The notes beneath the pieces are model-generated. The model was not told the origin of the DNA. It saw only the letters and a list, made by a program, of their open reading frames with translations, and ran no database searches. From Streptomyces bacillaris (GTDB lineage: Bacteria; Actinomycetota; Actinomycetes; Streptomycetales; Streptomycetaceae), in the NCBI RefSeq assembly GCF_003268675.1, contig NZ_CP029378.1, positions 5,766,001 through 5,830,000 of the forward strand: a DNA stretch of 64,000 bases, in the 5' to 3' direction. The translations under genes were made by a program, and so were the position numbers. Positions within the stretch are counted from its first letter, which is position 1. Each line of letters begins with the position of its first letter. Below, in pieces: positions 43,615 to 51,395 of this stretch.

Positions 43615-44112
43615 TCACAGCTCCTTGGCGAACCAGACCTCCGCGTACGGGTTGCGCCGGTGGAAGGCCGGGACCTCCCCGTAACCGTGCTTCGCGTACA
43701 GCCCGCGCGCCTCCACCAGGTCGAGGCGGGTGTCCAGCCGGAGCAGCCGCACCCCGAGCGTCCGTGCCTCCTCCTCGATCGCGGCCAGCAGCAGCCCGCC
43801 GCCGCCCGTTCCCCGGAACTCGGGGCGTACGTACACCCGGGTCAGCTCCGCCGAGCCCGGCAGGGCCTCCTCCGTCAGCACCAGCCCCGCGCAGCTCGCG
43901 GCCCTGCCCCCGTGGCGGCCGACCACGAACCCGCCCGTCGGCGGCAGCAGCAGGTCCGCGCCGTCGTCCGTCAGCCCCTCGGCTATCTCCGCTTCGGTCG
44001 CGGGCCGCTGCCAGTAGCGGCTCGCGACCTCGTCGTAGTAGTCGCGGCGCAGCGCGGTGGCGTCGGGTGAGTCGTAGCGTTCGGCGGTCACGGTCCAGGT
44101 CATGTGCGGCAT
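43615..44112 (-). CDS. GNAT family N-acetyltransferase
   Basis: A 165-residue acetyltransferase with a clear acetyl-CoA site: LTRVYVRPEFRGTGGGGLLL (about residues 85-104) and ARTLGVRLLRLDTRLDLVEA followed by GLYAKHGYGEVPAF. ATG 44112 has GGGGAG about 6 nt upstream; ATG 44103 is a close alternative. Divergent from the serpin gene with 53 bp between. Confidence 0.85.
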   Translation of the reverse strand: MPHMTWTVTAERYDSPDATALRRDYYDEVASRYWQRPATEAEIAEGLTDDGADLLLPPTGGFVVGRHGGRAASCAGLVLTEEALPGSAELTRVYVRPEFRGTGGGGLLLAAIEEEARTLGVRLLRLDTRLDLVEARGLYAKHGYGEVPAFHRRNPYAEVWFAKEL

Positions 44113-44165
44113 TCTTGCTCCCCACCGGTCGTACGACGACACGTTTTTAGCTGCAGGGGGCTCCA

Positions 44166-45320
44166 GTGAACCGACCCACCACCCACATCCGGTCCGGGCA
44201 CCCCGGAACGAGGGCCCGGGCCGTCCAGCACCTCGCCCACCGCTGGATACGGGACGCCCTGGCCACCGGAGCCCCGGCGGCGGGCGGCGGCAGCTTCGTC
44301 TGCTCGCCCGCCGGGCTCTGGCTGGCGCTCGCCGCCGTGGCCGCCGGGGCGCGCGGCGGGACCGCCGAGGAGCTGCGGGCGCTGCTCGGCACGGCGGAAC
44401 GGGAGGCGGCCCCCGCCGTGACGGCGGCGGCCCGCGAGCTGGCGCTGACCGGTGCGCTGGGCGTGGCGACCCGGGTGTGGGCCCGGGTACCGGTCGAGCC
44501 CGCCTACCGCGAGGTGCTGCCGGACGTCCGCTTCGACGACACGCTGGACCCGGCGCCCCTCGACGCCTGGGTGCGCGGGGCGACGGGCGGGCTGATCGAG
44601 CGGCTGCCCCTGGCGATCACCGGCGAGACCCTGCTCGCCCTGGTCAACGTCCTGGCGCTGAAGGCCCGCTGGGAGAGGCCGTTCGACACCCGGCGGACCC
44701 GGGACCTGCCGTTCACCGACGCGTCCGGGGTGACCCGCCCGGTGGCGACCATGGCCCGGGACGTGCCGCTCGCCGATGTGTGGACGGTGGACGGTACGTA
44801 CGTCGTCGAGCTGCGCTGCACCGGAGAGGAGGGCGGCGGGGAGGGCGGCGGGGACGGGGCCCGGGTCAGGTTCGTCCTGGGCGAGCCGGGGGCGGGCGCG
44901 GCCCGGGTGCTCCCCGCCGGCTGGGCGGACCGGACCGCCGGGGCCCGGCCGGAGGCGGACCGGGTGACCGTCGCCCTGCCGCGCCTCGCCCTCCGTACCC
45001 GCATCACCGTCACCGGACAGCTCCCCGCGCTCGGCGTGCGGCTGGCCACCTCCGACGCGGCCGACTTCTCCGGCCTCTCGCCCGAGCCGCTCGCCATCTC
45101 GGACGTCGTTCAGGAAGCCGTGCTGAAGGTGGCCGAGGAGGGGGTGGAGGCCGTGGCGGTCACCGTGGTCGCCATGCGGGCCGCCGGGGCGATTCCGCCG
45201 CCCCAGCGGCTGCTGCACCTCGCCTTCGACCGGCCGTTCGGCATCGTCGTCCTGCCCGCCGCCGGTGATGTCCCGCTCTTCGCCGCCTGGCAGGCGGACG
45301 CCCCGGCGGACCCGGCCTGA
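44166..45320 (+). CDS. Serpin family protein
   Basis: A 384-residue serpin, a suicide inhibitor of serine or cysteine proteases. Recognisable parts: FVCSPAGLWLALAAVAAGAR (helix B/C), LLALVNVLALKARWERPFD, and the C-terminal hinge VLKVAEEGVEAVAVTVVAMR leading to the reactive loop, then FDRPFGIVVLPAAGDVPLFA. In place of the usual small-residue hinge EEGTEAAAAT it has EEGVEAVAVT, so inhibitory function is uncertain. No signal peptide is visible, implying a cytoplasmic target. GTG 44166. Serpins are uncommon in bacteria. Confidence 0.85.
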   Translation: MNRPTTHIRSGHPGTRARAVQHLAHRWIRDALATGAPAAGGGSFVCSPAGLWLALAAVAAGARGGTAEELRALLGTAEREAAPAVTAAARELALTGALGVATRVWARVPVEPAYREVLPDVRFDDTLDPAPLDAWVRGATGGLIERLPLAITGETLLALVNVLALKARWERPFDTRRTRDLPFTDASGVTRPVATMARDVPLADVWTVDGTYVVELRCTGEEGGGEGGGDGARVRFVLGEPGAGAARVLPAGWADRTAGARPEADRVTVALPRLALRTRITVTGQLPALGVRLATSDAADFSGLSPEPLAISDVVQEAVLKVAEEGVEAVAVTVVAMRAAGAIPPPQRLLHLAFDRPFGIVVLPAAGDVPLFAAWQADAPADPA

Positions 45321-45519
45321 TCCCGCGGGCTCGCCCTCATCGCATGCCCCCGCCCCCAGCTCCCGCCCCGCGCCCCCGGCATCTTTCGAACCCGTGCCTG
45401 GTGACAGTCAGGCAAAGAGGGGGTTGATTGTGTCTACCTCGTAGGGCAATGCGAGGCTTCATCCTGCGCTGCCCCGAGTCGAAGGGGCGGGACGGAACGG
45501 GTGGGAGGGTCGGCGCAGC

Positions 45520-47592
45520 GTGGCGAATGCGGATCACAGGGTGCGTGGTGGCGCGGTGACGGACGCGGTGGCGGACACGGTCACGGACGTGGAGAGCAGG
45601 ACCCGGCTGACCAGGGTCCTCCTCTGGCTGGTCGTGGCCGTGCTCGGGGTGCGGCAGATGGCGGTGGTGCTGCGGCAGCCGCCCGGGGAACGGCTCACCG
45701 ATCTGGAGACCTGGATCGGGGAGAACGGCGTCCTGCACGGGACCGGCTCGCTCTACGACGGTGACCGGTTCACCGGCACCCCCTTCGCCGGGCTGGTGCT
45801 GAAGCCGCTCACCGCGTCGGCCGAGGCGTCCCTCGGCGTGGCCTGGACCTTCGGCTCCCTGCTCCTGGTGGCCGCCCTCGGCGTCGTCGCCGCCCGCGCC
45901 CTGCCGAAGCCGGTCGGCCGGCGTACGGCGCTGCTCGCCGCCCCCGTCGCGATCACCCTGCTCATGCTGTCGCTGCCGGTCCGCAACACCCTCCACCTCG
46001 GCCAGACCAGCATCCTGCCGGTCCTGCTGGTGCTGCTCGCCTGGTTCGCCGCCCGGGACGACCGGCTGCGGGGGGTCCTCGTCGGCCTCGCGGCCGCCCT
46101 CCAGCCGACGCTCCTGCTCTTCGCCGTCCTCCTCTGGCTGACCGGCAAACGGCGGGCCTCGGCCGCCTCCCTCGCCACCTTCGCCCTCGGCACGGCCGCC
46201 GCCTGGGCCGCGGTGCCGAAGGACTCGTGGACGTACTGGATCCACCATGTGGCGGGCGCCGGGCTCGGTGAGCGGCCGGACAGCCTCGCCAACCAGTCCC
46301 TGCACGGCGCGCTGCTCCGGCTCGGCCTCGAAGGACCGGCCGAGATCGCCCTGTTCCTCGTGCTCGCCGCCGCCGTCGCCTTCATCGGCGTGCGCCGCGC
46401 GGTCCGCTACGCCCGGGACGGGCAACTGCTCCTCGCCGTCGCCGTCACCGGGTGCGTCGTCGTGGCCGTCTCCCCGACCGCCTGGCAGCACCAGCTCCTG
46501 TGGGTGCTCCTCGCCGTCGTCGGCAAGGTCGGCAAGCGCGCCTCCGACCGGCTGGTCTGGCCGGCCGTCGTGGTGCTCGTCGTCACGCTCCCCGGCCAGA
46601 TGCTGCTCCCGAACGTCGGCCCTGTCACCTCCGTACGGGACAACGCCCTGCTCCTCGCGGCGCTCGGCGCGGCCTGCGCCACCCCGTTCCTGCTCCGCAC
46701 CTCGCCGTACTGGGCGCGGCCGGTCCCCACCGACTACGCGCGACCGGTCGCCGCCCGCTGGAGACGGGTCCCGCTCCTGCCGTTCTGGCGCCGGGTGCTC
46801 CACCGCCCCAACCTGCTGCTGGAACTCCTGCTCATCCGCGTCGTCTACTCCGCGTACGCACAGGTCCGCCTCGCCGCCACCGCCGGCCGCCCCCTCGCCG
46901 AGGAGCACGGCCGCCAGATCCACGCCATCGAGCAGTGGCTGCACATCGACATCGAGCTGTGGGTCAACCACACGGTCGTGCAGATCACCTGGCTGCGGGA
47001 GTTCTTCGACTACTACTACTCGACCTTCCACTTCATCGTCCCGCTGGCGATCCTCGGCGTGCTGTACGCGCGCCGCCCCGCCGACTACCGCTGGGCCCGC
47101 ACCTCCATCGGCTTCGCCACCGTGCTGGCGCTCGTCGGCTTCTGGCTCTACCCGCTGGCCCCGCCCCGGCTGATGCCCGGCCTCGGCTTCATCGACACCA
47201 TCCACGGGGTCCAGGACTTCGCCAAGCCCGACTACGGGACGCTGACGGGGGTCACCAACCAGTACGCGGCGATGCCGTCGCTGCACTTCGGCTGGTCGCT
47301 GTGGTGCGGGGTGGTCATCGTGATCCTGGCCCCGAAGCTCTGGATGAAGGCGCTCGGCCTGCTCCACCCGCTCTTCACCATCGCCGCGATCGTGGCGACC
47401 GCCAACCACTGGGTGCTGGACGCCGTCGGCGGCGCGCTGGTCGTCTCGCTGGGCTTCGGGCTGACGTACCTGCTGTCGGGCCCGCGGAAGCTGGAGCCGG
47501 TGACGGAGGAGAAGGAAGCCGCGCCGGAACCCGCACAGCGGAAGGCGGACCCCGCACCCGAACCCGTACGCGCCGAAGTCGTCGGCAAGTAA
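45520..47592 (+). CDS. Bifunctional glycosyltransferase 87 / PAP2 phosphatase membrane protein
   Basis: A 690-residue polytopic protein. The N-terminal two thirds is GT87-like (alpha-mannosyltransferase family): LTRVLLWLVVAVLGVRQMAV, LVLLAWFAARDDRLRGVLVG, AAALQPTLLLFAVLLWLTGK. The C-terminal third is a PAP2 phosphatase domain: NQYAAMPSLHFGWSLWCG (about residue 580) and ATANHWVLDAVGGALVVS (about 629), the PSxxH and SRxxxxxHxxxD-type sites. It likely uses or recycles polyprenyl-phosphate sugars at the membrane. Charged Glu/Pro/Lys tail. GTG 45520. Confidence 0.9.
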   Translation: MANADHRVRGGAVTDAVADTVTDVESRTRLTRVLLWLVVAVLGVRQMAVVLRQPPGERLTDLETWIGENGVLHGTGSLYDGDRFTGTPFAGLVLKPLTASAEASLGVAWTFGSLLLVAALGVVAARALPKPVGRRTALLAAPVAITLLMLSLPVRNTLHLGQTSILPVLLVLLAWFAARDDRLRGVLVGLAAALQPTLLLFAVLLWLTGKRRASAASLATFALGTAAAWAAVPKDSWTYWIHHVAGAGLGERPDSLANQSLHGALLRLGLEGPAEIALFLVLAAAVAFIGVRRAVRYARDGQLLLAVAVTGCVVVAVSPTAWQHQLLWVLLAVVGKVGKRASDRLVWPAVVVLVVTLPGQMLLPNVGPVTSVRDNALLLAALGAACATPFLLRTSPYWARPVPTDYARPVAARWRRVPLLPFWRRVLHRPNLLLELLLIRVVYSAYAQVRLAATAGRPLAEEHGRQIHAIEQWLHIDIELWVNHTVVQITWLREFFDYYYSTFHFIVPLAILGVLYARRPADYRWARTSIGFATVLALVGFWLYPLAPPRLMPGLGFIDTIHGVQDFAKPDYGTLTGVTNQYAAMPSLHFGWSLWCGVVIVILAPKLWMKALGLLHPLFTIAAIVATANHWVLDAVGGALVVSLGFGLTYLLSGPRKLEPVTEEKEAAPEPAQRKADPAPEPVRAEVVGK

Positions 47593-47617
47593 CACGCAGA
47601 CCTGGAGCACCGACCGT

Positions 47618-47672
47618 ACGCCGAAGGGGCACCGGGGCGGCTTTCGCCGTCGCACCGGCACCCCTTCGGCGT
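47618..47672. terminator. Bidirectional terminator between GT87/PAP2 and P450 genes
   Basis: Arms ACGCCGAAGGGG (47618-47629) and CCCCTTCGGCGT (47661-47672) are perfectly complementary, with a 31-nt GC-rich centre that can pair further. It separates two convergent genes. Confidence 0.7.
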
Positions 47673-47733
47673 GGATCGTCGCGTTCCCTCATGGTCCGCC
47701 CGCCGTGCCCGATCCGCCACTCGTGGCCGGGCG

Positions 47734-48987
47734 TCAGCCGACGGGCGTACGCACCTGGAGCTGCTTGATCCCGTTGAGCCAGGCCGAGCGCAGCCGCCGC
47801 GGGTCCTCCAGGAGCCGCAGATCGGGCATGACGTCCGCGATGGCGTTGAAGATCAGGTCGATCTCCATCACGGCCAGCGACTTGCCCAGGCAGAAGTGCG
47901 GGCCGCCGCCCCCGAAGCCGAGGTGCGGATTGGGGTCGCGGGTGATGTCGAAGGTCTCCGGGGCGTCGAAGACCTCGGGGTCGTTGTTGGCCGAGGAGTA
48001 GAACAGCCCGACCCGCTCGCCCTTCCTGATCGGCTGCCCGCCCAGCTCCACGTCCTGGGTGGCGGTCCGCTGGAAGGAGACGACCGGGGTCGCCCAGCGC
48101 ACGATCTCCTCGGCAGTTGTCTTCGGGCGTTCCCGCTTGTACAGCTCCCACTGTTCGGGGTGGGTGAGGAAGGCGTGCATGCCGTGGCTGATCGCGTTAC
48201 GGGTGGTCTCGTTGCCGGCCACCGCGAGCAGGATCACGAAGAACCCGAACTCGTCCGAGGACAGGTTCCCCTCGCCCTCCGCCGCGACGAGCTGGGTGAC
48301 GATGTCCTGCGCCGGGCACTCCTTGCGGGCCGCCGCCAGGTGCATCGAGTACGCCACGATCTCCATCGCCGCCTCGGCGCCCACCTCTTCGGTGATCGCG
48401 TACTCGGGATCGTCGTACGCGGCCATCTTGTTCGACCAGTCGAAGATCTTCGACCGGTCCTCCTGCGGTACGCCGATGAGTTCCGCGATCGCCTGGAGCG
48501 GCAGCTCCACCGCGATGTCCGTGACGAAGTCGAACGAGCCGTCGGAGCCGGCCGCCGCCGCGTGGGCGGTCTCCACGATGGACCGGGCCCGGGTCCGCAG
48601 CGCCTGTTCCAGCGAGCGCACCGCGCGCGGGGTGAAGCCGCGCTGGACGATCTGGCGGATCCGGGTGTGTTCGGGCGGGTCCATGTTGAGCATGATGAGC
48701 TTCTGGACCTCGATCTGGTCCCGGCTGATCGTCTCGTTGAAGCGGATGACGGCGGTGTTGGTGTTCGAGGAGAACAACTCGGGATGCGTGGAAACGTACT
48801 TGACGTCCGCATGGCGGGTGACGGCCCAGTACCCCTCGTCGCCGAAGCCGGAGATGTTGGCGGGCTGGGTGCACCACCACACCGGGGCGGTCCGCCGCAT
48901 CAGGGCGAACTCCGGGTGCGGGACGCGGGCTTGGAGGAGGTCGGGATCGGTGAAGTCGAACCCTTCGGGCAGATGGGGGCAGCGCAT
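47734..48987 (-). CDS. Cytochrome P450, CYP125 (steroid C26-monooxygenase) type
   Basis: A 417-residue P450. The start MRCPHLPEGFDFTDPDLLQA and the core VQKLIMLNMDPPEHTRIRQI, DEFGFFVILLAVAGNETTRN (I-helix), AEEIVRW (ExxR) and LGFGGGGPHFCLG (heme Cys) closely match the remembered sequence of CYP125A1, which oxidises the terminal methyl of cholesterol. ATG 48987 has GGAGAGG upstream. Divergent from a FadA5-type thiolase, with KstR-like boxes between. Streptomyces lack full cholesterol catabolism in many strains, so the true substrate may be another sterol or polyketide-like side chain. Confidence 0.9.
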   Translation of the reverse strand: MRCPHLPEGFDFTDPDLLQARVPHPEFALMRRTAPVWWCTQPANISGFGDEGYWAVTRHADVKYVSTHPELFSSNTNTAVIRFNETISRDQIEVQKLIMLNMDPPEHTRIRQIVQRGFTPRAVRSLEQALRTRARSIVETAHAAAAGSDGSFDFVTDIAVELPLQAIAELIGVPQEDRSKIFDWSNKMAAYDDPEYAITEEVGAEAAMEIVAYSMHLAAARKECPAQDIVTQLVAAEGEGNLSSDEFGFFVILLAVAGNETTRNAISHGMHAFLTHPEQWELYKRERPKTTAEEIVRWATPVVSFQRTATQDVELGGQPIRKGERVGLFYSSANNDPEVFDAPETFDITRDPNPHLGFGGGGPHFCLGKSLAVMEIDLIFNAIADVMPDLRLLEDPRRLRSAWLNGIKQLQVRTPVG

Positions 48988-49045
48988 GGGCACCTCTCCA
49001 CTCCGAGCCGGTGTCTGACGTTCCATCAGAATCTGCCCGCAAGGT

Positions 49046-49059
49046 AGTAACGAGTTCTA
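49046..49059 (-). promoter_or_regulatory. KstR-like operator near the P450 promoter
   Basis: Read on the reverse strand: TAGAACTCGTTACT, matching 7 of the 8 fixed positions of the KstR consensus TNNAACNNGTTNNA. The core AGAACTCGTT is repeated exactly at 57710-57719. It lies about 60 bp upstream of the P450 start. Confidence 0.45.
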
Positions 49060-49203
49060 CAAGTCGCAAGGGTCCTGGCCCGATCCGTTCCCCGTGGCCT
49101 GCGTGCGCAGTCGGTACGGCTGAAGTGGGGGCGCGTGCAGGGGGTGTACGTGGCCGATGCGCGCCCCTTGCGCAGTCGGGCCGCCGTCACGAGACTGCTT
49201 GCA

Positions 49204-49225
49204 GAACTAGAACGCGTACTAGTTC
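49204..49225. promoter_or_regulatory. Palindromic KstR-like operator upstream of the thiolase
   Basis: A 22-bp palindrome with one mismatched pair: GAACTAG arms around AACGCGTA, ending CTAGTTC. Inside it, 49208-49221 (TAGAACGCGTACTA) matches 7 of 8 fixed positions of TNNAACNNGTTNNA. It lies about 55 bp upstream of the thiolase start. Confidence 0.55.
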
Positions 49226-49278
49226 CTTCCGTGGGTGCCGGGACGCCCCGACGGAAGTGCGAGGAGAGGACGAGTCTC

Positions 49279-50457
49279 ATGGCCGCGGAACCCGTCATCG
49301 TCGAAGCCGTACGCACCCCGATCGGCAGGCGCGGAGGCGCGCTCGCCAATCTGCACCCCGCCTATCTGCTGGGCGAGACCTACCGTGAACTGCTCGGCCG
49401 CACCGGCATCCAGGCCGACTGCGTCGAGCAGATCGTCGGCGGTACCGTCACCCACGCCGGGGAGCAGTCCATGAACCCGGCCCGCAACGCCTGGCTGGCC
49501 GTGGGCCTGCCGTACGAGACCGCCGCGACCACCGTGGACTGCCAGTGCGGCTCCTCGCAGCAGGCCGCGCACATGGTCGCCAACATGGTGGCCGCCGGGG
49601 TCATCGACGTGGGCATCAGCTGCGGCGTCGAGGCGATGTCGCGGGTGCCGCTGGGCAGCGGCTCCAAACACGGGCCGGGCAAACCCTGGCCCGACGAGTG
49701 GAACGTGGACCTGCCCAACCAGTTCGAGGCCGCCGAGCGCATCGCCCGCAAACGCGGCCTCACCCGCGAGCGGGTCGACGCCCTCGGCCTGCTCTCCCAG
49801 CAGCGGGCCGCCGAGGCCTGGGCGGAGGAGCGGTTCAAGCGGGAGACGTACGCCGTCCAGGTCCCCACCACCGAGGAGGAGCAGGCGGCCGGCCAGGGCA
49901 TGTGGCGGCTCGTCGACCGCGACGAAGGGCTGCGCGACACCTCGATGGAGGCGCTCGCCGGGCTGAAGGCGGTCATGCCGAACGCCGTCCACACCGCGGG
50001 CAACTCCTCCCAGATATCCGACGGGGCCGCCGCCCTCCTCTGGTCCTCCAAGCGCATGGCCCGCGCCCTCAAGCTCAAGCCCCGGGCCCGGATCGTCGCC
50101 CAGGCCCTCGTCGGCTCCGACCCGCACTTCCACCTGGACGGTCCGATCGACGCCACCCGGGCGGTCCTCGGCAAGGCGGGCATGTCGCTGCGGGACATCG
50201 ACCTCGTCGAGATCAACGAGGCCTTCGCCTCGGTGGTGCTGAGCTGGGCCCAGGAGTTCGAGGCGGACCTCGACGGCCTGGAGAAGGTCAACGTCAACGG
50301 CGGCGCCATCGCGCTGGGCCACCCGGTGGGCGCGACGGGCGCCCGCCTGATCACCACGGCCCTGCACGAACTGGAACGCCGGGACAAGGAGTTCGCGCTC
50401 ATCACGATGTGCGCGGGCGGGGCGCTGGCCACGGGGACGATCATCCAGCGGCTGTAG
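49279..50457 (+). CDS. fadA5-like: Steroid 3-ketoacyl-CoA thiolase (FadA5 type)
   Basis: A 392-residue thiolase that removes acetyl-CoA from 3-ketoacyl-CoA side chains. The protein strongly resembles Mycobacterium FadA5: TTVDCQCGSSQQAAHMVANM (nucleophile Cys about 90), WNVDLPNQFEAAERIARKRG, NSSQISDGAAALLWS, VNVNGGAIALGHPVGATGAR and LITMCAGGALATG (second Cys). FadA5 acts on steroid side chains produced after CYP125, so the adjacent CYP125-type gene supports the same pathway. ATG 49279, GAGAGGA upstream. Confidence 0.9.
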   Translation: MAAEPVIVEAVRTPIGRRGGALANLHPAYLLGETYRELLGRTGIQADCVEQIVGGTVTHAGEQSMNPARNAWLAVGLPYETAATTVDCQCGSSQQAAHMVANMVAAGVIDVGISCGVEAMSRVPLGSGSKHGPGKPWPDEWNVDLPNQFEAAERIARKRGLTRERVDALGLLSQQRAAEAWAEERFKRETYAVQVPTTEEEQAAGQGMWRLVDRDEGLRDTSMEALAGLKAVMPNAVHTAGNSSQISDGAAALLWSSKRMARALKLKPRARIVAQALVGSDPHFHLDGPIDATRAVLGKAGMSLRDIDLVEINEAFASVVLSWAQEFEADLDGLEKVNVNGGAIALGHPVGATGARLITTALHELERRDKEFALITMCAGGALATGTIIQRL

Positions 50458-50479
50458 GTGCAGGGCACGCCCTGGGGGC

Positions 50480-51334
50480 TTACGGCTCCTCGAACCCCAC
50501 CCGCGCGTCGAACGCCGCCCGCCGGGTCGCCCGGCGCAGCGCCTTCAGCAGCGTCGGGCCGATCGTCAGCGTCAGGACGACCGTCAGCACGGCCCGGCCC
50601 AGGTCCCAGCCGAGCGAGGTCGCCACGCAGTAGGCGAGGAACCGCACCAGGTTCTCGTGGAGCGGGTCGCCCGCGACGAACGAGATGCCCGAGGCCAGCC
50701 CGGGGATGATCGTCCAGCCGTACAGATTCATGATCGTGCCGTACGCGAACGCCGCCACGGCCCCGTAGACCGCGAGCATCGCCAGCTCCGCCCGCCCGCG
50801 CAGCCGGTCCGGGCCGGGCAGCAGCCCCGCGCCCATCGTGAACCAGCCCATCGACAGCATCTGGAACGGCATCCACGGCCCCACCCCGCCCGTGAGCAGG
50901 GCGGAGGCGAACATCGTCACGGAACCGAGCACGAAGCCGAAGCCGGGGCCCAGCACCCGGCCGCTCAGCACCATCAGGAAGAACATCGGCTCCAGGCCCG
51001 CCGTGCCCGCCCCCAGCGGGCGCAGCGCCGCCCCGACCGCCGCCAGGACGCCGAGCATCGCGACGGCCTTGGCGTCCATGCCGGACTCCGCGATCGTCGC
51101 CACCACCACCGCGACCAGCAGCGGCAGCAGCGCGGCGAACAGCCACGGGGCGTCCTGGGCGTGGGCCAGCCCGGAGTCGGCACCGGCCAGCAGCGGCCAC
51201 CCGAAGGCGACCACCCCGACCGCGCTGACCAGGACCAGCGCGGCCACCGACTTCGGCCCGAGCCGCACGGGCCGGGGAGCCCGGACCCGTTCCCGTACCG
51301 CCGTCGTGTCGTCCACCGGCCGCACCGGCCTCAT
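50480..51334 (-). CDS. ECF transporter S component (substrate-binding membrane subunit)
   Basis: A 284-residue membrane protein. Six or so spans (VAALVLVSAVGVVAFGWPLL; LFAALLPLLVAVVVATIAES; AVAMLGVLAAVGAALRPLGA) followed by the S-component pattern LEPMFFLMVLSGRVLGPGFG, FVLGSVTMFASALLTGGVGP, WMPFQMLSMGWFTMGAGLLP. This is a CbrT/hmpT-like S unit, typically for a vitamin such as cobalamin. ATG 51334. Last gene of the operon that starts at 56276; 61 bp downstream of the EcfA gene. Confidence 0.88.
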   Translation of the reverse strand: MRPVRPVDDTTAVRERVRAPRPVRLGPKSVAALVLVSAVGVVAFGWPLLAGADSGLAHAQDAPWLFAALLPLLVAVVVATIAESGMDAKAVAMLGVLAAVGAALRPLGAGTAGLEPMFFLMVLSGRVLGPGFGFVLGSVTMFASALLTGGVGPWMPFQMLSMGWFTMGAGLLPGPDRLRGRAELAMLAVYGAVAAFAYGTIMNLYGWTIIPGLASGISFVAGDPLHENLVRFLAYCVATSLGWDLGRAVLTVVLTLTIGPTLLKALRRATRRAAFDARVGFEEP

Positions 51335-51395
51335 CGCTCCGCCTCCCGCCGCGCCGGCCGGGGAGCCGGGTTCCGTACCTCCTCCGTCGTCACGT

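Noticed and set aside
45337..47661. 774-codon frame opposite the GT87/PAP2 gene
   Set aside because: Antisense shadow with Glu/Gly/Arg-rich sequence and no domain.
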